This document shows positions 1 to 9,359 of a stretch of 64,000 nt of DNA, piece after piece (within the stretch, counting starts at the first letter, position 1; each line of letters begins with the position of its first letter). The notes beneath the pieces were generated by a model, which worked only from the letters and a program-made list of their open reading frames with translations, made no database searches and was not told where the DNA came from. Where the stretch lies: NCBI GenBank assembly GCA_038205115.1, contig JBBRCE010000001.1, forward strand, positions 186,001 to 250,000. The letters are read 5' to 3'. This DNA comes from JBBRCE01 sp038205115. GTDB lineage: Bacteria; Planctomycetota; Planctomycetia; Pirellulales; JBBRCE01. A program made the position numbers and the translations under genes.

Positions 1-760
1 TCGTGCGATTACCGACCGACTTGATCGGAATATCGCGAATGGCGTCCACCGCCTTGGGGCTGCTGTTGAGCCGCACGTTGTATTCTTGAAAACCAATTTT
101 GGCCGTGCCCGAGGGCAGAATCAAATTCTGCGCGTTGATGGCGCTCGAGACATCGGCGGCCGAAATCTTCCAGGCGTACAGTTTTTCGGGATCGATATCG
201 ATCATGATCTGCCGCACCGTGCCGCCGTACGGATACGGAATCTGTGCGCCGGGCACTTTCGACATATCCGGCCGAAACTGGTTGGTGGCCAGATCGAACA
301 GTTGTTTTTCGGACAGCGTGTCGCTGCCCATCGACGCTTGCAGAATCGGCACGTTCGAGGCGCTGTATCGCAACACCAGCGGCGGAAACGTGCCCACCGG
401 CATGCCACGGAGCACGGTCTGCGAAGTGGCGGCGATTTGCGCCGTGGCGGTCTCGATCTTGGCACCCGGCTGCAAAAACACTTTGATGACGCTGATGCCG
501 TTGAGCGATTGACTCTCAAGATGCTCGATGTCGTTGACCGTCGAAACGCAAACCCGCTCGAACTGCCCAACGATCCGCGTTTCCATCTCGTCCGGCGAAA
601 TGCCCACGTAGTTGAAGACCACCGCGATCACCGGAATATCGATCTCCGGAAAGATATCCGTCGGCATGCGGGCAATCGTGACCACGCCCATGATGGCAAT
701 CAGCATCGCCATCACCACAAACGTGTAAGGCCGACGCAACGCTAAACGCACAATCCACAT
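1..760 (-). CDS. RND efflux permease, N-terminal part (cut by window edge)
   Basis: This is the N-terminal 253 or so residues of an AcrB/CusA-type resistance-nodulation-division inner-membrane permease, a proton-driven export pump. The ATG at 758-760 starts a typical RND N-terminus (MWIVRLALRRPYTFVV): a cytoplasmic Arg-rich stretch and then the first membrane helix. The porter-domain start follows, with the family-like IFPEIDIPVIAVV and a Thr/Asn-rich segment. The rest lies beyond position 1. It is the last visible gene of a minus-strand run (marR, adaptor, MacB-like ABC permease), 280 bp downstream of the ABC gene. It may share the HlyD-type adaptor with that gene or use one outside the window. 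The substrate cannot be deduced. Confidence 0.9.
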   Translation of the reverse strand, partial: MWIVRLALRRPYTFVVMAMLIAIMGVVTIARMPTDIFPEIDIPVIAVVFNYVGISPDEMETRIVGQFERVCVSTVNDIEHLESQSLNGISVIKVFLQPGAKIETATAQIAATSQTVLRGMPVGTFPPLVLRYSASNVPILQASMGSDTLSEKQLFDLATNQFRPDMSKVPGAQIPYPYGGTVRQIMIDIDPEKLYAWKISAADVSSAINAQNLILPSGTAKIGFQEYNVRLNSSPKAVDAIRDIPIKSVGNRT

Positions 761-1040
761 AGCAAATCCAAGTCGTCATCGGGCGGGCAGATCATAACGG
801 GTGGGGCAGTGCATCAGGGTCGGCCGACGCCGCCGGCGTCAAGCCGGGCCAATTATACCCAGCATGGCCCGCGCTGAGACAATCGGTTTTCCACCGACGG
901 CCGCTTTTGCACCAGAAAACCGGCGTTTTTCGGAGGAATGCCGACGCCTGGCAGATCGCCGCAAACTGCGCGACACCGCTGGCCGGCGAAAAATCGCCGA
1001 CGCCACGACAGCGTCTCAACAGCGCCGCGTCAGCGCCAAA

Positions 1041-3440
1041 TCATTCGTAGCGCAGGGCTTCGATCGGGTCGAGCTTCGAGGCTTTCCAGGCGGGATAAAA
1101 TCCAAACACCACGCCCACCGTGGCAGACACGGCCACCGCGGCAACGATGGCCGGAATCGAAAGCTGCGTGGGCCAATTCATGATCATTCGCACCAGCCAC
1201 GAAGCGCCGCGACCCAGCAAAATGCCGGTGGCGCCGCCAATCAAACACAGCACCACGGCTTCGACCAAAAACTGCCGCAGAATGTGCTTGGAACGCGCGC
1301 CCACCGCCATCCGCAGACCGATCTCACGCGTGCGTTCGGTGACGGAGACCAGCATGATGTTCATGATGCCCACGCCGCCCACCACCAGCGAAATCAGCGC
1401 CACCACCAGCAACAGCATGCCCATCAGTTGCGATTGCTGCGCCATGGTATTGGTGAGTTCGGTCATGTCGCGAATGTTGAAATCGTCCGCTTGACCTTCG
1501 CGGATGTGATGCCGCTCGTGCAATAAGCTGGTGATTTCCGCGATGGCGTCGGGAATTTCTTCCGTGGAAGCAGCCTTGACCATGATCTGTTCGACGCTGG
1601 TAAATCGCACCGGCTGGGGCCGATCAGCGGCCTCCGTGGCCGAAGGCACGGGGTATAAGGCGGGTCCGCCAGGATAAAGATTATCGAGGGAATTGACCGT
1701 TTCACTGGTGGCGCTGCTACTCGCGGCGGCCGCGGCCACGGTTTGATTGGCCGAACTGCTGCCGGAGATCCGATATTTGACGGTAGTCCACGGCGCGACC
1801 ACGATATCGTCTTGATCCATGCCCAGCATGTTGGCGCCTTTGCGGCTCAGCACGCCAATCACACGCAGCGAAACATTTTGGATACGAATGTCTTTGCCCA
1901 CCGGCGACTCGCCCATGAACACTTCGCGTTTGATGGTTTCGCCCACCACGCAAACCTGTGCGGCCTTGCTGACGTCGCGATCACTAAACATTTCGCCTTC
2001 TTCCAATTCCTCCCAGTCGCGGACAATCAGATACGCGGGCGTCGTTCCGTACATGCTGCTGGGCGGATAATTGCGGTTCAGGTAAACCAGTTGCGCGCGC
2101 CCCGACCGCACCACCGGCGCCACGTCCGTCACCGCAGGGCATTGCAACAGAATCTCGTCGGCATCCTGCGGCTTGAGTGTGAGCACGCTGCCCGAACCAT
2201 AACTGACGCCGCCGTTGGAGGCTGCGCCCGATTGCACCAGCAGCACGTTGGCGCCCATGCTGGCGATGGTTTTTTGCAGCGCCGCTTTTGAACCCTGCCC
2301 AATTTCCATCATGGCAATCACCGCGCCCACGCCAATGATCACGCCCAGCGCCGTTAGCAGCGAACGCATCTTGTTGCGTCGTAGCGCGTTGACGGCGGTG
2401 CGAAACGTGGCCGGAAACAACGCAGCCAAACTTTTGCCCGACGGCTCTACAGATCCGTAATCGTAGATCGAATCCGGATTGGCCACTTCGACCGCCGGAT
2501 GCGTTTTCGGCGCAACCGGCTCAGCCATAGCCACAGCCACCGCGCCGGAATTTGCCGCCGTGCTGGCCAACGCGGCCGCTGTCTGTGCCTGACGACTACT
2601 GTGCCCGTTGCCGTTGGCGTGTTGGTCGGCTTGCGCGCCGGAGCCGTTCGTATCGCGGCCACTGGCCAGGGCAATCCGCTTGTGTCCGTTGCCGTTGCCG
2701 CTGCCATTGCCATTGCCTGGCGTCTCACCGCCGGGCAAGCCGTGAGCAGACGTCTCCGGTGGACCATCGCTTTCCACTTGCCCGTCTTTCAGACGGATCA
2801 CGCGGTCGGCAAAGCTGCCCACTTTGGGATCGTGGGTCACCAGCACCACGGTAATTCCTGCCGCGTTGAGTTCGCGGAACATCTGCAGAATTTCGATGCT
2901 GGTCTTGGAGTCGAGATTTCCCGTGGGTTCGTCGGCCAGGACCAGCGCGGGCCGATTCACCAGCGCACGCGCAATGGCCACGCGCTGCTGCTGACCGCCA
3001 GACATTTGCGAAGGCTCATGATCCAAACGCTCGCCCAGACCAACGCGGTTGAGCAGCGACTTGGCCAACCGTTTGGCTTCGCCGCTGGCCGGAATGTTGG
3101 GCGAATAATCCAGCGGCATCAGCACATTGTTCAGCGCCGTGGTCCGCGGCAACAGATTGAAGCTCTGAAACACAAACCCCAACTTGTCCGTGCGCACCAA
3201 GGCCCGCTCGTTGGGCGTGAGTTGGCTCATTTCCTGCCCATCGAGCCAAAATTCGCCGGATGTTGGCCGATCGAGGCAGCCCAAAATATTCATCAGCGTC
3301 GTTTTGCCGGAGCCCGAAGCGCCCATCAGCGCCACCATTTCGCCGTGGTTGATGGTCAGCGAAATTCCGCGCAACACCGGCACGTCGACCTCGCCGAGGT
3401 AGTACGTTTTATACAGGTTGCTGATGCGGATCAGTTCCAT
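1041..3440 (-). CDS. macB: MacB-like ABC transporter, fused ATPase and permease
   Basis: A 799-residue fusion of an ABC ATPase with a MacB/FtsX-type permease, which would power tripartite export of drugs, peptides or lipoproteins. Walker A is GASGSGKTT at about residues 40-48, the signature is MSGGQQQR, and Walker B is LVLADEPTGNLD. A Gly/Asn/Ala-rich linker of about 100 residues (roughly 230-330) separates the ATPase from the permease. The permease has one membrane helix (LLTALGVIIGVGAVIAMM), a large periplasmic core, and three C-terminal helices ending in the family-like PIEALRYE. It lies 59 bp downstream of the MacA-like adaptor on the same strand, which supports a MacAB pair. E. coli MacB is about 648 residues; the extra length is the linker and insertions in the periplasmic core. 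Confidence 0.93.
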   Translation of the reverse strand: MELIRISNLYKTYYLGEVDVPVLRGISLTINHGEMVALMGASGSGKTTLMNILGCLDRPTSGEFWLDGQEMSQLTPNERALVRTDKLGFVFQSFNLLPRTTALNNVLMPLDYSPNIPASGEAKRLAKSLLNRVGLGERLDHEPSQMSGGQQQRVAIARALVNRPALVLADEPTGNLDSKTSIEILQMFRELNAAGITVVLVTHDPKVGSFADRVIRLKDGQVESDGPPETSAHGLPGGETPGNGNGSGNGNGHKRIALASGRDTNGSGAQADQHANGNGHSSRQAQTAAALASTAANSGAVAVAMAEPVAPKTHPAVEVANPDSIYDYGSVEPSGKSLAALFPATFRTAVNALRRNKMRSLLTALGVIIGVGAVIAMMEIGQGSKAALQKTIASMGANVLLVQSGAASNGGVSYGSGSVLTLKPQDADEILLQCPAVTDVAPVVRSGRAQLVYLNRNYPPSSMYGTTPAYLIVRDWEELEEGEMFSDRDVSKAAQVCVVGETIKREVFMGESPVGKDIRIQNVSLRVIGVLSRKGANMLGMDQDDIVVAPWTTVKYRISGSSSANQTVAAAAASSSATSETVNSLDNLYPGGPALYPVPSATEAADRPQPVRFTSVEQIMVKAASTEEIPDAIAEITSLLHERHHIREGQADDFNIRDMTELTNTMAQQSQLMGMLLLVVALISLVVGGVGIMNIMLVSVTERTREIGLRMAVGARSKHILRQFLVEAVVLCLIGGATGILLGRGASWLVRMIMNWPTQLSIPAIVAAVAVSATVGVVFGFYPAWKASKLDPIEALRYE

Positions 3441-3499
3441 GTCAGTCTCAAGCTCATGCTCGTTGCGGCGTCGTGTGCGTGGATTCAGAACGGGCCGAA

Positions 3500-4849
3500 T
3501 TAATGCTTGGGGCCAAAGATCTTGGGCGCAAAGGGATTTGTGGTTTCCTCGGCCGCCGCATCTTTGCGCGCCGTGCCGATCACAACCTCCATACCTTCTT
3601 TCAACTCATCGCCGGAAATCTCCGTTGTAATGCCATCGCTCAGGCCGATTTGAACATTCACCGGCCGGACGAATTCGCCATCCTCAACCCAGACCTTGCC
3701 GCGATCGCTCTTGGCTCTCAGAGGCTTGTTTGGCTTAGTTTCGCCAGTGCCGCTGCCCCGGAGCGGTTTGCCGGCTTGTTTCTCGCCGGCGTTGGCAACG
3801 CGAAATTCCGGATCGATCTGCGTCGGCTTCGGCTTCCAGCGCAACGCGGCGTTGGTGACCGTCAGCACGTCTTTGCGCTGATCGATTTCGAACTGCAAAT
3901 TGGCGGTTAGAAACGGACGCAGCCGGCGATTGGCATTGTCGGTGCTGACCACCACCGTGTAGGTCACCACGTTTTGCGTCATCGTGGCGTTGTCGCGAAT
4001 TTGTACGACCTTGCCTTTGAAAACTTCCTGTGGAAAGGCGTCGACCGTAAAGCTGACTGGCATGTCGAGCTTGATGCGGCCGATATCGGCTTCGTTGACG
4101 GACGCCCAAACTTGCATTCTGGTCAAATCTTTGGCCAGCAAAAACAGGCTCGGCGAATTCAAGCTCGAAACCACGGTCTGCCCAATGTTCACGCGGCGGA
4201 CGATGATTACGCCTTCCACCGGCGACTTGATGACCGTGTACTTCAGATCGGTCTCGGCCAAATGCAACGCGGCTTGCGCTAGCTTGATGCTGGCTTCGGC
4301 GGTGGCAACATTGGCGTGGCCCACCGCTTCGTTGGCAACTGCCAGATCAAAATCGCTGTCGGCAATGCCTTTGATCGGCCGACTCGAACCCGGCAACGTG
4401 CCGAGTGAAATCAATTCTTTGGAGCGCTTCAATTCTTTCTGCGACTGCACCAGCTTGGCCTTGTATTGCAACAGGTCCGCCTCGGCCCGCTTGAGCGAAG
4501 CCTGGGCTTGATCGACCGCGGCGCGATATTTTTCGTCGTCGATATAGGCCAGGTCGGTATTCTCGTGCACGATCGAGCCGTAATCGATTCGTTTTTTCTT
4601 ATCCGGATCGCTGGGGTCGATGCCAAAGTCGATGATCCGGCCGACAACCTGCGCGCCGACATCGACAATTTCTTCCGGCTGCAACGTGCCGGTGGCGGCA
4701 ATGGTAGGCATGATATCGCCGCGTTTGACCGCGGTAGTTTTAAACGACGTGGCCGGCGCCGCGCTGAGATAATTGACGCCGTAATATCCGCCCACGCCCA
4801 GCAGGGCGACGGCTGCCACCACCAAAATCGTTGAGACAATCGTCTTCAT
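3500..4849 (-). CDS. macA: HlyD/MacA-family periplasmic adaptor
   Basis: A 449-residue membrane-fusion protein that would bridge an inner-membrane transporter and an outer-membrane channel. Residues 5-28 form a single hydrophobic anchor. A barrel-sandwich (lipoyl-like) half follows with the IAATGTLQPEEIVDVGAQV pattern typical of MacA. Next come a coiled-coil hairpin rich in Ala/Gln/Lys (about 105-200), the second lipoyl half (VIKSPVEGVIIVRRVNIGQT) and a beta-barrel. The MacB-like ATPase/permease is immediately downstream and a MarR regulator is 85 bp upstream. The C-terminal part is unusually Lys/Pro-rich around residues 350-395. The adaptor may serve both the ABC permease and the RND permease further down. 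Confidence 0.92.
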   Translation of the reverse strand: MKTIVSTILVVAAVALLGVGGYYGVNYLSAAPATSFKTTAVKRGDIMPTIAATGTLQPEEIVDVGAQVVGRIIDFGIDPSDPDKKKRIDYGSIVHENTDLAYIDDEKYRAAVDQAQASLKRAEADLLQYKAKLVQSQKELKRSKELISLGTLPGSSRPIKGIADSDFDLAVANEAVGHANVATAEASIKLAQAALHLAETDLKYTVIKSPVEGVIIVRRVNIGQTVVSSLNSPSLFLLAKDLTRMQVWASVNEADIGRIKLDMPVSFTVDAFPQEVFKGKVVQIRDNATMTQNVVTYTVVVSTDNANRRLRPFLTANLQFEIDQRKDVLTVTNAALRWKPKPTQIDPEFRVANAGEKQAGKPLRGSGTGETKPNKPLRAKSDRGKVWVEDGEFVRPVNVQIGLSDGITTEISGDELKEGMEVVIGTARKDAAAEETTNPFAPKIFGPKH

Positions 4850-4934
4850 AGTCGTTCTTCAATCGAGCCATTAGGCAAAAGGTAACTGCTCGCGGCGCGG
4901 GCAAACTGCCGACCACCGCAACGCTCTACTTTGG

Positions 4935-5534
4935 TTATAACGCCCGACCATCCGCAATCGAAATCATTTCGCGAATTGTTGCCGCTTGCAGGCAGGCATC
5001 GTCGTAGGCCGGTGGATCCGCTGCTGCTTGCCCGGCGCGCGGCAACGGCGACGCACACACCGCCTGTTTGCTCGCGCTGGCGTTGCGGTCAACCGCCAGG
5101 CAGGCGTTCAGCAGTGCAGCGAGTGTTTGAAACGTCTGCTGGCGAATATCTGGCGGCAGTTGTTCGAGGACGGCTGCTAGCCTGTGGACCAACGTTGCTT
5201 GCCGCTTGCGCATGAATTTCTGGCCCAGCCCGGTTAATTTTAAACACCGCACGCGTCGATCCGTTCCGACCGAACCGCGTTTGACCAGCTTGGTTCGTTC
5301 GAGGCGGTCGGCAATTTGGGTCATGGCACTGCGTGAGACGCCCAATTCTTGCCCCAGATCGGTCATGGACTTGGGACCGTCCGCCAGAATGCCGCAGACC
5401 TTCAACTGCGCCAGCGGCAACCGCGCCGCTACGGCATCCTCACCGGCAAACAGCCGCCGCGTGAGCTGCGGCAGCATCCGCGCCAGCACCCCGGCCAGCG
5501 GCAACACTTCCTCGCCGTCCGCATGCTGCCTCAT
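4935..5534 (-). CDS. MarR-family transcriptional regulator
   Basis: A winged-helix DNA-binding protein of about 199 residues. The core, roughly residues 45-120, has the MarR pattern LKVCGILADGPKSMTDLGQ followed by the recognition-helix region SRSAMTQIADRLERTKLV and the wing GSVGTDRRVRCLKLT. The ATG at 5534 was chosen because a CGGAG Shine-Dalgarno lies about 6 bp upstream; a TTG eight codons earlier is possible. As first gene of the efflux operon it most likely represses its own operon and is released by a transported compound, as in other MarR systems; the ligand is unknown. The C-terminal 60 residues are Ala-rich and not conserved. Confidence 0.9.
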   Translation of the reverse strand: MRQHADGEEVLPLAGVLARMLPQLTRRLFAGEDAVAARLPLAQLKVCGILADGPKSMTDLGQELGVSRSAMTQIADRLERTKLVKRGSVGTDRRVRCLKLTGLGQKFMRKRQATLVHRLAAVLEQLPPDIRQQTFQTLAALLNACLAVDRNASASKQAVCASPLPRAGQAAADPPAYDDACLQAATIREMISIADGRAL

Positions 5535-5564
5535 GGTCAACTCCGCTGCTGCCCTCAATCGTTA

Positions 5565-5589
5565 ATGTGCATGTATTATTCACGCGCAT
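5565..5589. promoter_or_regulatory. Candidate operator upstream of the MarR-type gene
   Basis: An imperfect inverted repeat, ATGTGCATG then 7 bp TATTATT then CACGCGCAT, sits about 30-55 bp upstream of the regulator start. Two 9-bp arms match at 7 of 9 positions. Size and AT-rich centre fit operators bound by MarR dimers, which commonly autoregulate. Inferred from position and symmetry only. Confidence 0.35.
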
Positions 5590-5676
5590 CAACCACAAGT
5601 CAACGGGCAAGTGGGTCGTGATCGGCCAGGTCGGAATTCGCTGAACCGCCGAGTTTTGCGGGAATTCATGGAAATG

Positions 5677-6843
5677 TTAGTGTTCGACTTCTCTTTGCAG
5701 CAGCGAGATTTCATCCGGCGTGAGATCGAACAGCCGATAAACTCGAGCGTTGATTTCGGCTTCGGCATCGGCCAGCTCGCGCGTCAGGCGTTCGACTTCC
5801 GCGCGCTTTTCGGCCAGATACGGCTCCCACTCGTCGGCTGTCCGCGGATTCAACAATGGATTGCTCGGCAGCTTGAAACTCGTTTTTAACGCCGCGCCCA
5901 ATTGACTCGGCGTAATTTCCCACCACGCCTGCGCCTTTTCGTTCAGCACGCCCAACGGTTCGCCGTTGACGGATTCGCCGAACGTTTTTCGCAGTCGATG
6001 TTGAACCTTTGTCTGTCGCTTGTAACGGTCATCGCCCAGACTGCACGCGGATTGAGCTAAACTCGCGATTGCTTCGCGGTCTCGCTCCGAGGGATCTGGG
6101 ATCGGAACACTTTCCATATATTGGGCGATGAGTCTGTATTGCCAACGATTACCGCGCAGTCGAAGCGGTTGCGCCGTTTTGCTGATATAAAACCAAGTTG
6201 CCCAGGACGAAAGTACGCCAAGCAAATAATAGTCGCCACCCGGAATTGCATATCCAGTGTTTCCTAGATATCGATTCTCGGCATCCATGCTGAATCGCGG
6301 CAATTTACTGATGTCCGGCCACATAATCTTTGGTGTTTCAAATCGCTCCCAGTAATCCACTGTGTCCTGTAACTCGTACCATTTATAGGCACCCGGCTTT
6401 CTTCCTGGCCACGATTTGTTTGATTGCCAGTCAGTCGGCTTTGGCTCAAGTGACGCGCGGTGAGCCTGCAAGTAGTCACGGATCGCCGGATATTGGTCAA
6501 TGTCGATGCCGCGCCGCGAAAAAATTAAGAACTGTTCGGAATGTTCGACGTACCAAGGGCGAAGATGCGTCCCCTGCACCAACTGTTTAATGATTTCTGC
6601 GCTTCGCGCGTCCTGTTCAATCAAATTCGAGCGAATGTCGCGATCAATAACAAACACTTCATTTAGTCCAGTCTTTACTCCATAGAGAATTTGACCATTT
6701 GTATAGCCTTTTAGCGTGCGGCCACCAGCGGTGAGTTTTTTGCGCAATTCAAGTACGTCGTCTGTCTCTAAGGAACGACCGAAAAATAACTTCCGTTTTT
6801 CGTTCGGGTCGACGCGCGCTATCACGAGCAGCGGGCGTCTCAC
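5677..6843 (-). CDS. Type IIG restriction-modification enzyme, C-terminal fragment (specificity domain)
   Basis: This is the downstream piece of a split Eco57I/type IIG restriction-methyltransferase. From about residue 26 (ETDDVLELRKKL) it matches the TaqI-like C-terminal target-recognition region, with the family-typical segment NGQILYGVKTGLNEVFVID and a final coiled-coil tail. The first 25 residues are encoded by an inserted 100-bp element, which supplies the GTG start at 6841-6843. The natural frame continues from the upstream piece (ending WEL) directly into ETDDV. The fragment could be made only by re-initiation 10 bp after the upstream stop. The recognition domain is full length, so a two-subunit enzyme is conceivable, but loss of function is more likely. 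Confidence 0.85.
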   Translation of the reverse strand: MRRPLLVIARVDPNEKRKLFFGRSLETDDVLELRKKLTAGGRTLKGYTNGQILYGVKTGLNEVFVIDRDIRSNLIEQDARSAEIIKQLVQGTHLRPWYVEHSEQFLIFSRRGIDIDQYPAIRDYLQAHRASLEPKPTDWQSNKSWPGRKPGAYKWYELQDTVDYWERFETPKIMWPDISKLPRFSMDAENRYLGNTGYAIPGGDYYLLGVLSSWATWFYISKTAQPLRLRGNRWQYRLIAQYMESVPIPDPSERDREAIASLAQSACSLGDDRYKRQTKVQHRLRKTFGESVNGEPLGVLNEKAQAWWEITPSQLGAALKTSFKLPSNPLLNPRTADEWEPYLAEKRAEVERLTRELADAEAEINARVYRLFDLTPDEISLLQREVEH

Positions 6844-6871
6844 TCAGAGGAAGTTATTTTTCGGTCGTTCC
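6772..6871. mobile_element. 100-bp MITE-like insertion with 23-bp perfect inverted repeats and TAA target duplication
   Basis: The ends 6772-6794 and 6849-6871 are perfect 23-bp inverted repeats (outer end GGAACGACCG, inner end AACTTCC) around a 54-bp centre. The trinucleotide TAA flanks both sides at 6769-6771 and 6872-6874. Deleting the element plus one TAA (103 bp) joins the two restriction-enzyme fragments in one frame, WEL then ETDDV, as expected for an uninterrupted homologue. No protein is encoded. A 3-bp TNA duplication is known for some DDE elements, such as the IS1031 group of the IS5 family; the mobilising transposase is not in this window. Confidence 0.88.
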
Positions 6872-9163
6872 TAACTCCCATGCTCGAGCACCGAGATGGT
6901 GCGTGCTCATTGTCGGAGCGCTCTCGATTATCTCAGTTAGGTTTTCTGGTGGTCGACCTTGTACCAACCATTTGAAGAGCCGCATTTGAGTCCGCGCGCC
7001 CGCTTTCCTTAAGACTGATATCGTCGGTCGAATCAATTCGGCTTCCTCAAATGGCTGGAACTCGCCGAAATCGACCATCGATTCCACTGCCGCATTTTCT
7101 GCAAGGTACTTGCGCAACGGCGCGCCGTAATTCCCGCGCACCCAACTGCCGGACGTGATAAATGCTAGCCGCCCTTCTTTGCGTAGCATCTGTATGCCGA
7201 GCTCAAAGAAATACGTGAAGATATCCGCAACGCCATCGAATGTTTGAAAGACCGCTTGCCAATGCGGTTTATAAGGCGCCAGCCATTCTTGTCTAATATA
7301 CGGTGGATTGCCCACCACTACGTCAAAGCCGCCTTGGGCAAACACTTCCGGAAACGCGGCATGCCAATCGAGCGCTTTGGGATGTACGGCCAGGTCGCTG
7401 ACCACGCTGTTGCCGACGCGGATCGGATGGTCGAGACTGGTCAGGGCTTTGCCGCGTTCGGCCGTTTTGATCCACAGGCTGAGCCGGCAAATCTCGATCG
7501 CTTCTTCGTTCAGATCGACGCCGTACAGATTGTTTTCCAAAATGCGCTTGTCGAGATCGAACAGTGTGCGATGCCCGCGAAGTTCGAATAACCGGTCGTT
7601 GGAGCGCTCGTAGGTGGCATGCAGTTGGTCGAAGGCTTCGATCAGGAACGCGCCGCTGCCGCAGGCGGGATCGAGCAGCCGGATCGTCGCCAATTCGTCC
7701 TGCCACGACTCCCAAAACTTTACCAGCGCCGCCCGTGCCGGCTTGGTCAGCTTATCGAGCTGATAGACGCGCGGATCGGCCAGCGCGGTTTTTGCCGCGC
7801 CGCGGGCGGACTCCTGCTGCGCCGCGCGCAGCAAGTCGAAGCGGTCTTTCAGCACGCCGCCCAGTGCTTGCTCGACGATGTACCGCGTAATGAACGAAGG
7901 CGTATAGAACGCGCCTTCCTTTTTACGGCGAGTTTTGTGCTTCTCGGCGCCCAGCGGTTCGACCAACCCATCAAGCTCGTTTCGCAGCCGTTCCAGATCG
8001 GTGATCGATTGTTCGAAGATGTGGCCGAGAATATCGACGTCGATCACCTTAGCGTCGCCGCTGGCTTCGGCTGGCGGGCGGTAATCGAACTCGCCCAGGT
8101 CGCGGAAGTAGCCGCAAACCTCGTCGGAGACGTTGAATCGATCGAGCACCGGATCGTCGGCGAACAGTCCGCCGTTATAGGCGTGGATGTGCAGCGCCGC
8201 GTTGCCCTGGTTGATCGATTTGAACAGCCCGCGGAAGTTTTCATAAACGGGCCGCGGGTTGTAGAGATCGCGATGCTCGAATGCCCGGCGAATCGTTTCC
8301 ATCGGCAGCAAACCGCGATCTTCGCTAAAGGCTACGAACAATACGCGGTCGAGCAGTTTTTGTGTGCCGGACAGCACGTCGTGTCGCGGCACGGCGGGGT
8401 TGTCTCGGCTGAGTTGCTCGAACGCATCTTGCCGCATGTTGGCGTAGTTGACGTAAAACTCTTTGGTCAATTCCCGGCCGACTTTTTCCGATTCGGCGAG
8501 CAAACTGTTGAAATGGCAACTGCCGATTGCCGGAACCACGCGCTCGGCGGCCAGCAGATACACGAATTTGCGCAGCGCCGCCGGATCGTCCGCGAAATGC
8601 TCGGTATCGAAGCGTTCGTAGGTCTGTTGATCGGAGCCCTTGTGATAGAGCCGCGTTTGGCGGATCGAAGTCACGATGATCCAATCGCACGGCAAATTGA
8701 TGGCATAGCGGTAGCCTTGATCGACGGCCGACATGCGGCGTCCGGCAAACGGCCGATCCAGCGGATCGCGCGGACCTTTGCCTTCCAGCGCTACGACATA
8801 GCGCTGGTGACCGTTGAAATCGCCAAGCACCGCGTCGGCATATTTGCCGTCAATTTCGATATGCCGCTCCCAGCCGATGGTGTAACGCTCATGGCCGGCC
8901 GGCCGCGTGTAACCCAACAGACCGACGAAAAAGTCGTTGAGAAAGTCGCGGAGGATTTCCTGTTCGCCAAACTGATCCAAGCGGCCAGTCTGGATCAGGT
9001 TGGTCCAGTGCCGGAGCTTGGACGCATCGACCGGCGGCAGGGTGAATCCGGCCAAGTGAGACCGCAAAACTTCTGGGCGAAAGAGTGGCTTTGCCTCGAC
9101 GGGCATATTCGATTCCGAACGCTGGAAAACGGCAGGGAAAACGCGGATCTGCCGACCGGTCAT
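6854..9163 (-). CDS. Type IIG restriction-modification enzyme, N-terminal fragment (nuclease and methyltransferase), truncated
   Basis: This is the upstream piece of an Eco57I-like enzyme that methylates and cleaves DNA with a single polypeptide. The N-terminal third carries a PD-(D/E)xK-like pattern (DAVLGDF and VALEGKGP). The middle holds the N6-adenine methyltransferase: motif I as DPACGSGAFLIEAF and the catalytic NPPY in VVVGNPPYIRQEW. After MSTHHLGARAWEL the frame enters an inserted element, adds five foreign residues (GTTEK) and stops at 6854. The target-recognition domain is therefore missing and lies in the next fragment. An internal ATG at 9106 (MPVEAKPLF) is an equally plausible start. 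No partner restriction genes lie nearby. Confidence 0.87.
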   Translation of the reverse strand: MTGRQIRVFPAVFQRSESNMPVEAKPLFRPEVLRSHLAGFTLPPVDASKLRHWTNLIQTGRLDQFGEQEILRDFLNDFFVGLLGYTRPAGHERYTIGWERHIEIDGKYADAVLGDFNGHQRYVVALEGKGPRDPLDRPFAGRRMSAVDQGYRYAINLPCDWIIVTSIRQTRLYHKGSDQQTYERFDTEHFADDPAALRKFVYLLAAERVVPAIGSCHFNSLLAESEKVGRELTKEFYVNYANMRQDAFEQLSRDNPAVPRHDVLSGTQKLLDRVLFVAFSEDRGLLPMETIRRAFEHRDLYNPRPVYENFRGLFKSINQGNAALHIHAYNGGLFADDPVLDRFNVSDEVCGYFRDLGEFDYRPPAEASGDAKVIDVDILGHIFEQSITDLERLRNELDGLVEPLGAEKHKTRRKKEGAFYTPSFITRYIVEQALGGVLKDRFDLLRAAQQESARGAAKTALADPRVYQLDKLTKPARAALVKFWESWQDELATIRLLDPACGSGAFLIEAFDQLHATYERSNDRLFELRGHRTLFDLDKRILENNLYGVDLNEEAIEICRLSLWIKTAERGKALTSLDHPIRVGNSVVSDLAVHPKALDWHAAFPEVFAQGGFDVVVGNPPYIRQEWLAPYKPHWQAVFQTFDGVADIFTYFFELGIQMLRKEGRLAFITSGSWVRGNYGAPLRKYLAENAAVESMVDFGEFQPFEEAELIRPTISVLRKAGARTQMRLFKWLVQGRPPENLTEIIESAPTMSTHHLGARAWELGTTEK

Positions 9164-9359
9164 TCGTACTCAGCGGCGAACTGCCACCGTACCTTTGAGT
9201 ACTGACGGATACCGATCAGCGTGGCTCACTGAGTCCATGTTCTACAGGAGTGCGCGCACGATTTCCACCCGGCCATCCGATTCTGGCGTCCACTGTCATG
9301 CGGGAGGTATGTGTTTTTTGTCAGGACTTGAATGATTGGGCGACTGAACTCACGATCGG

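Noticed and set aside
7619..9205. A 528-codon open frame on the plus strand opposite the restriction gene
   Set aside because: It is antisense to a gene with clear methyltransferase motifs; its composition matches a shadow frame in high-GC DNA.
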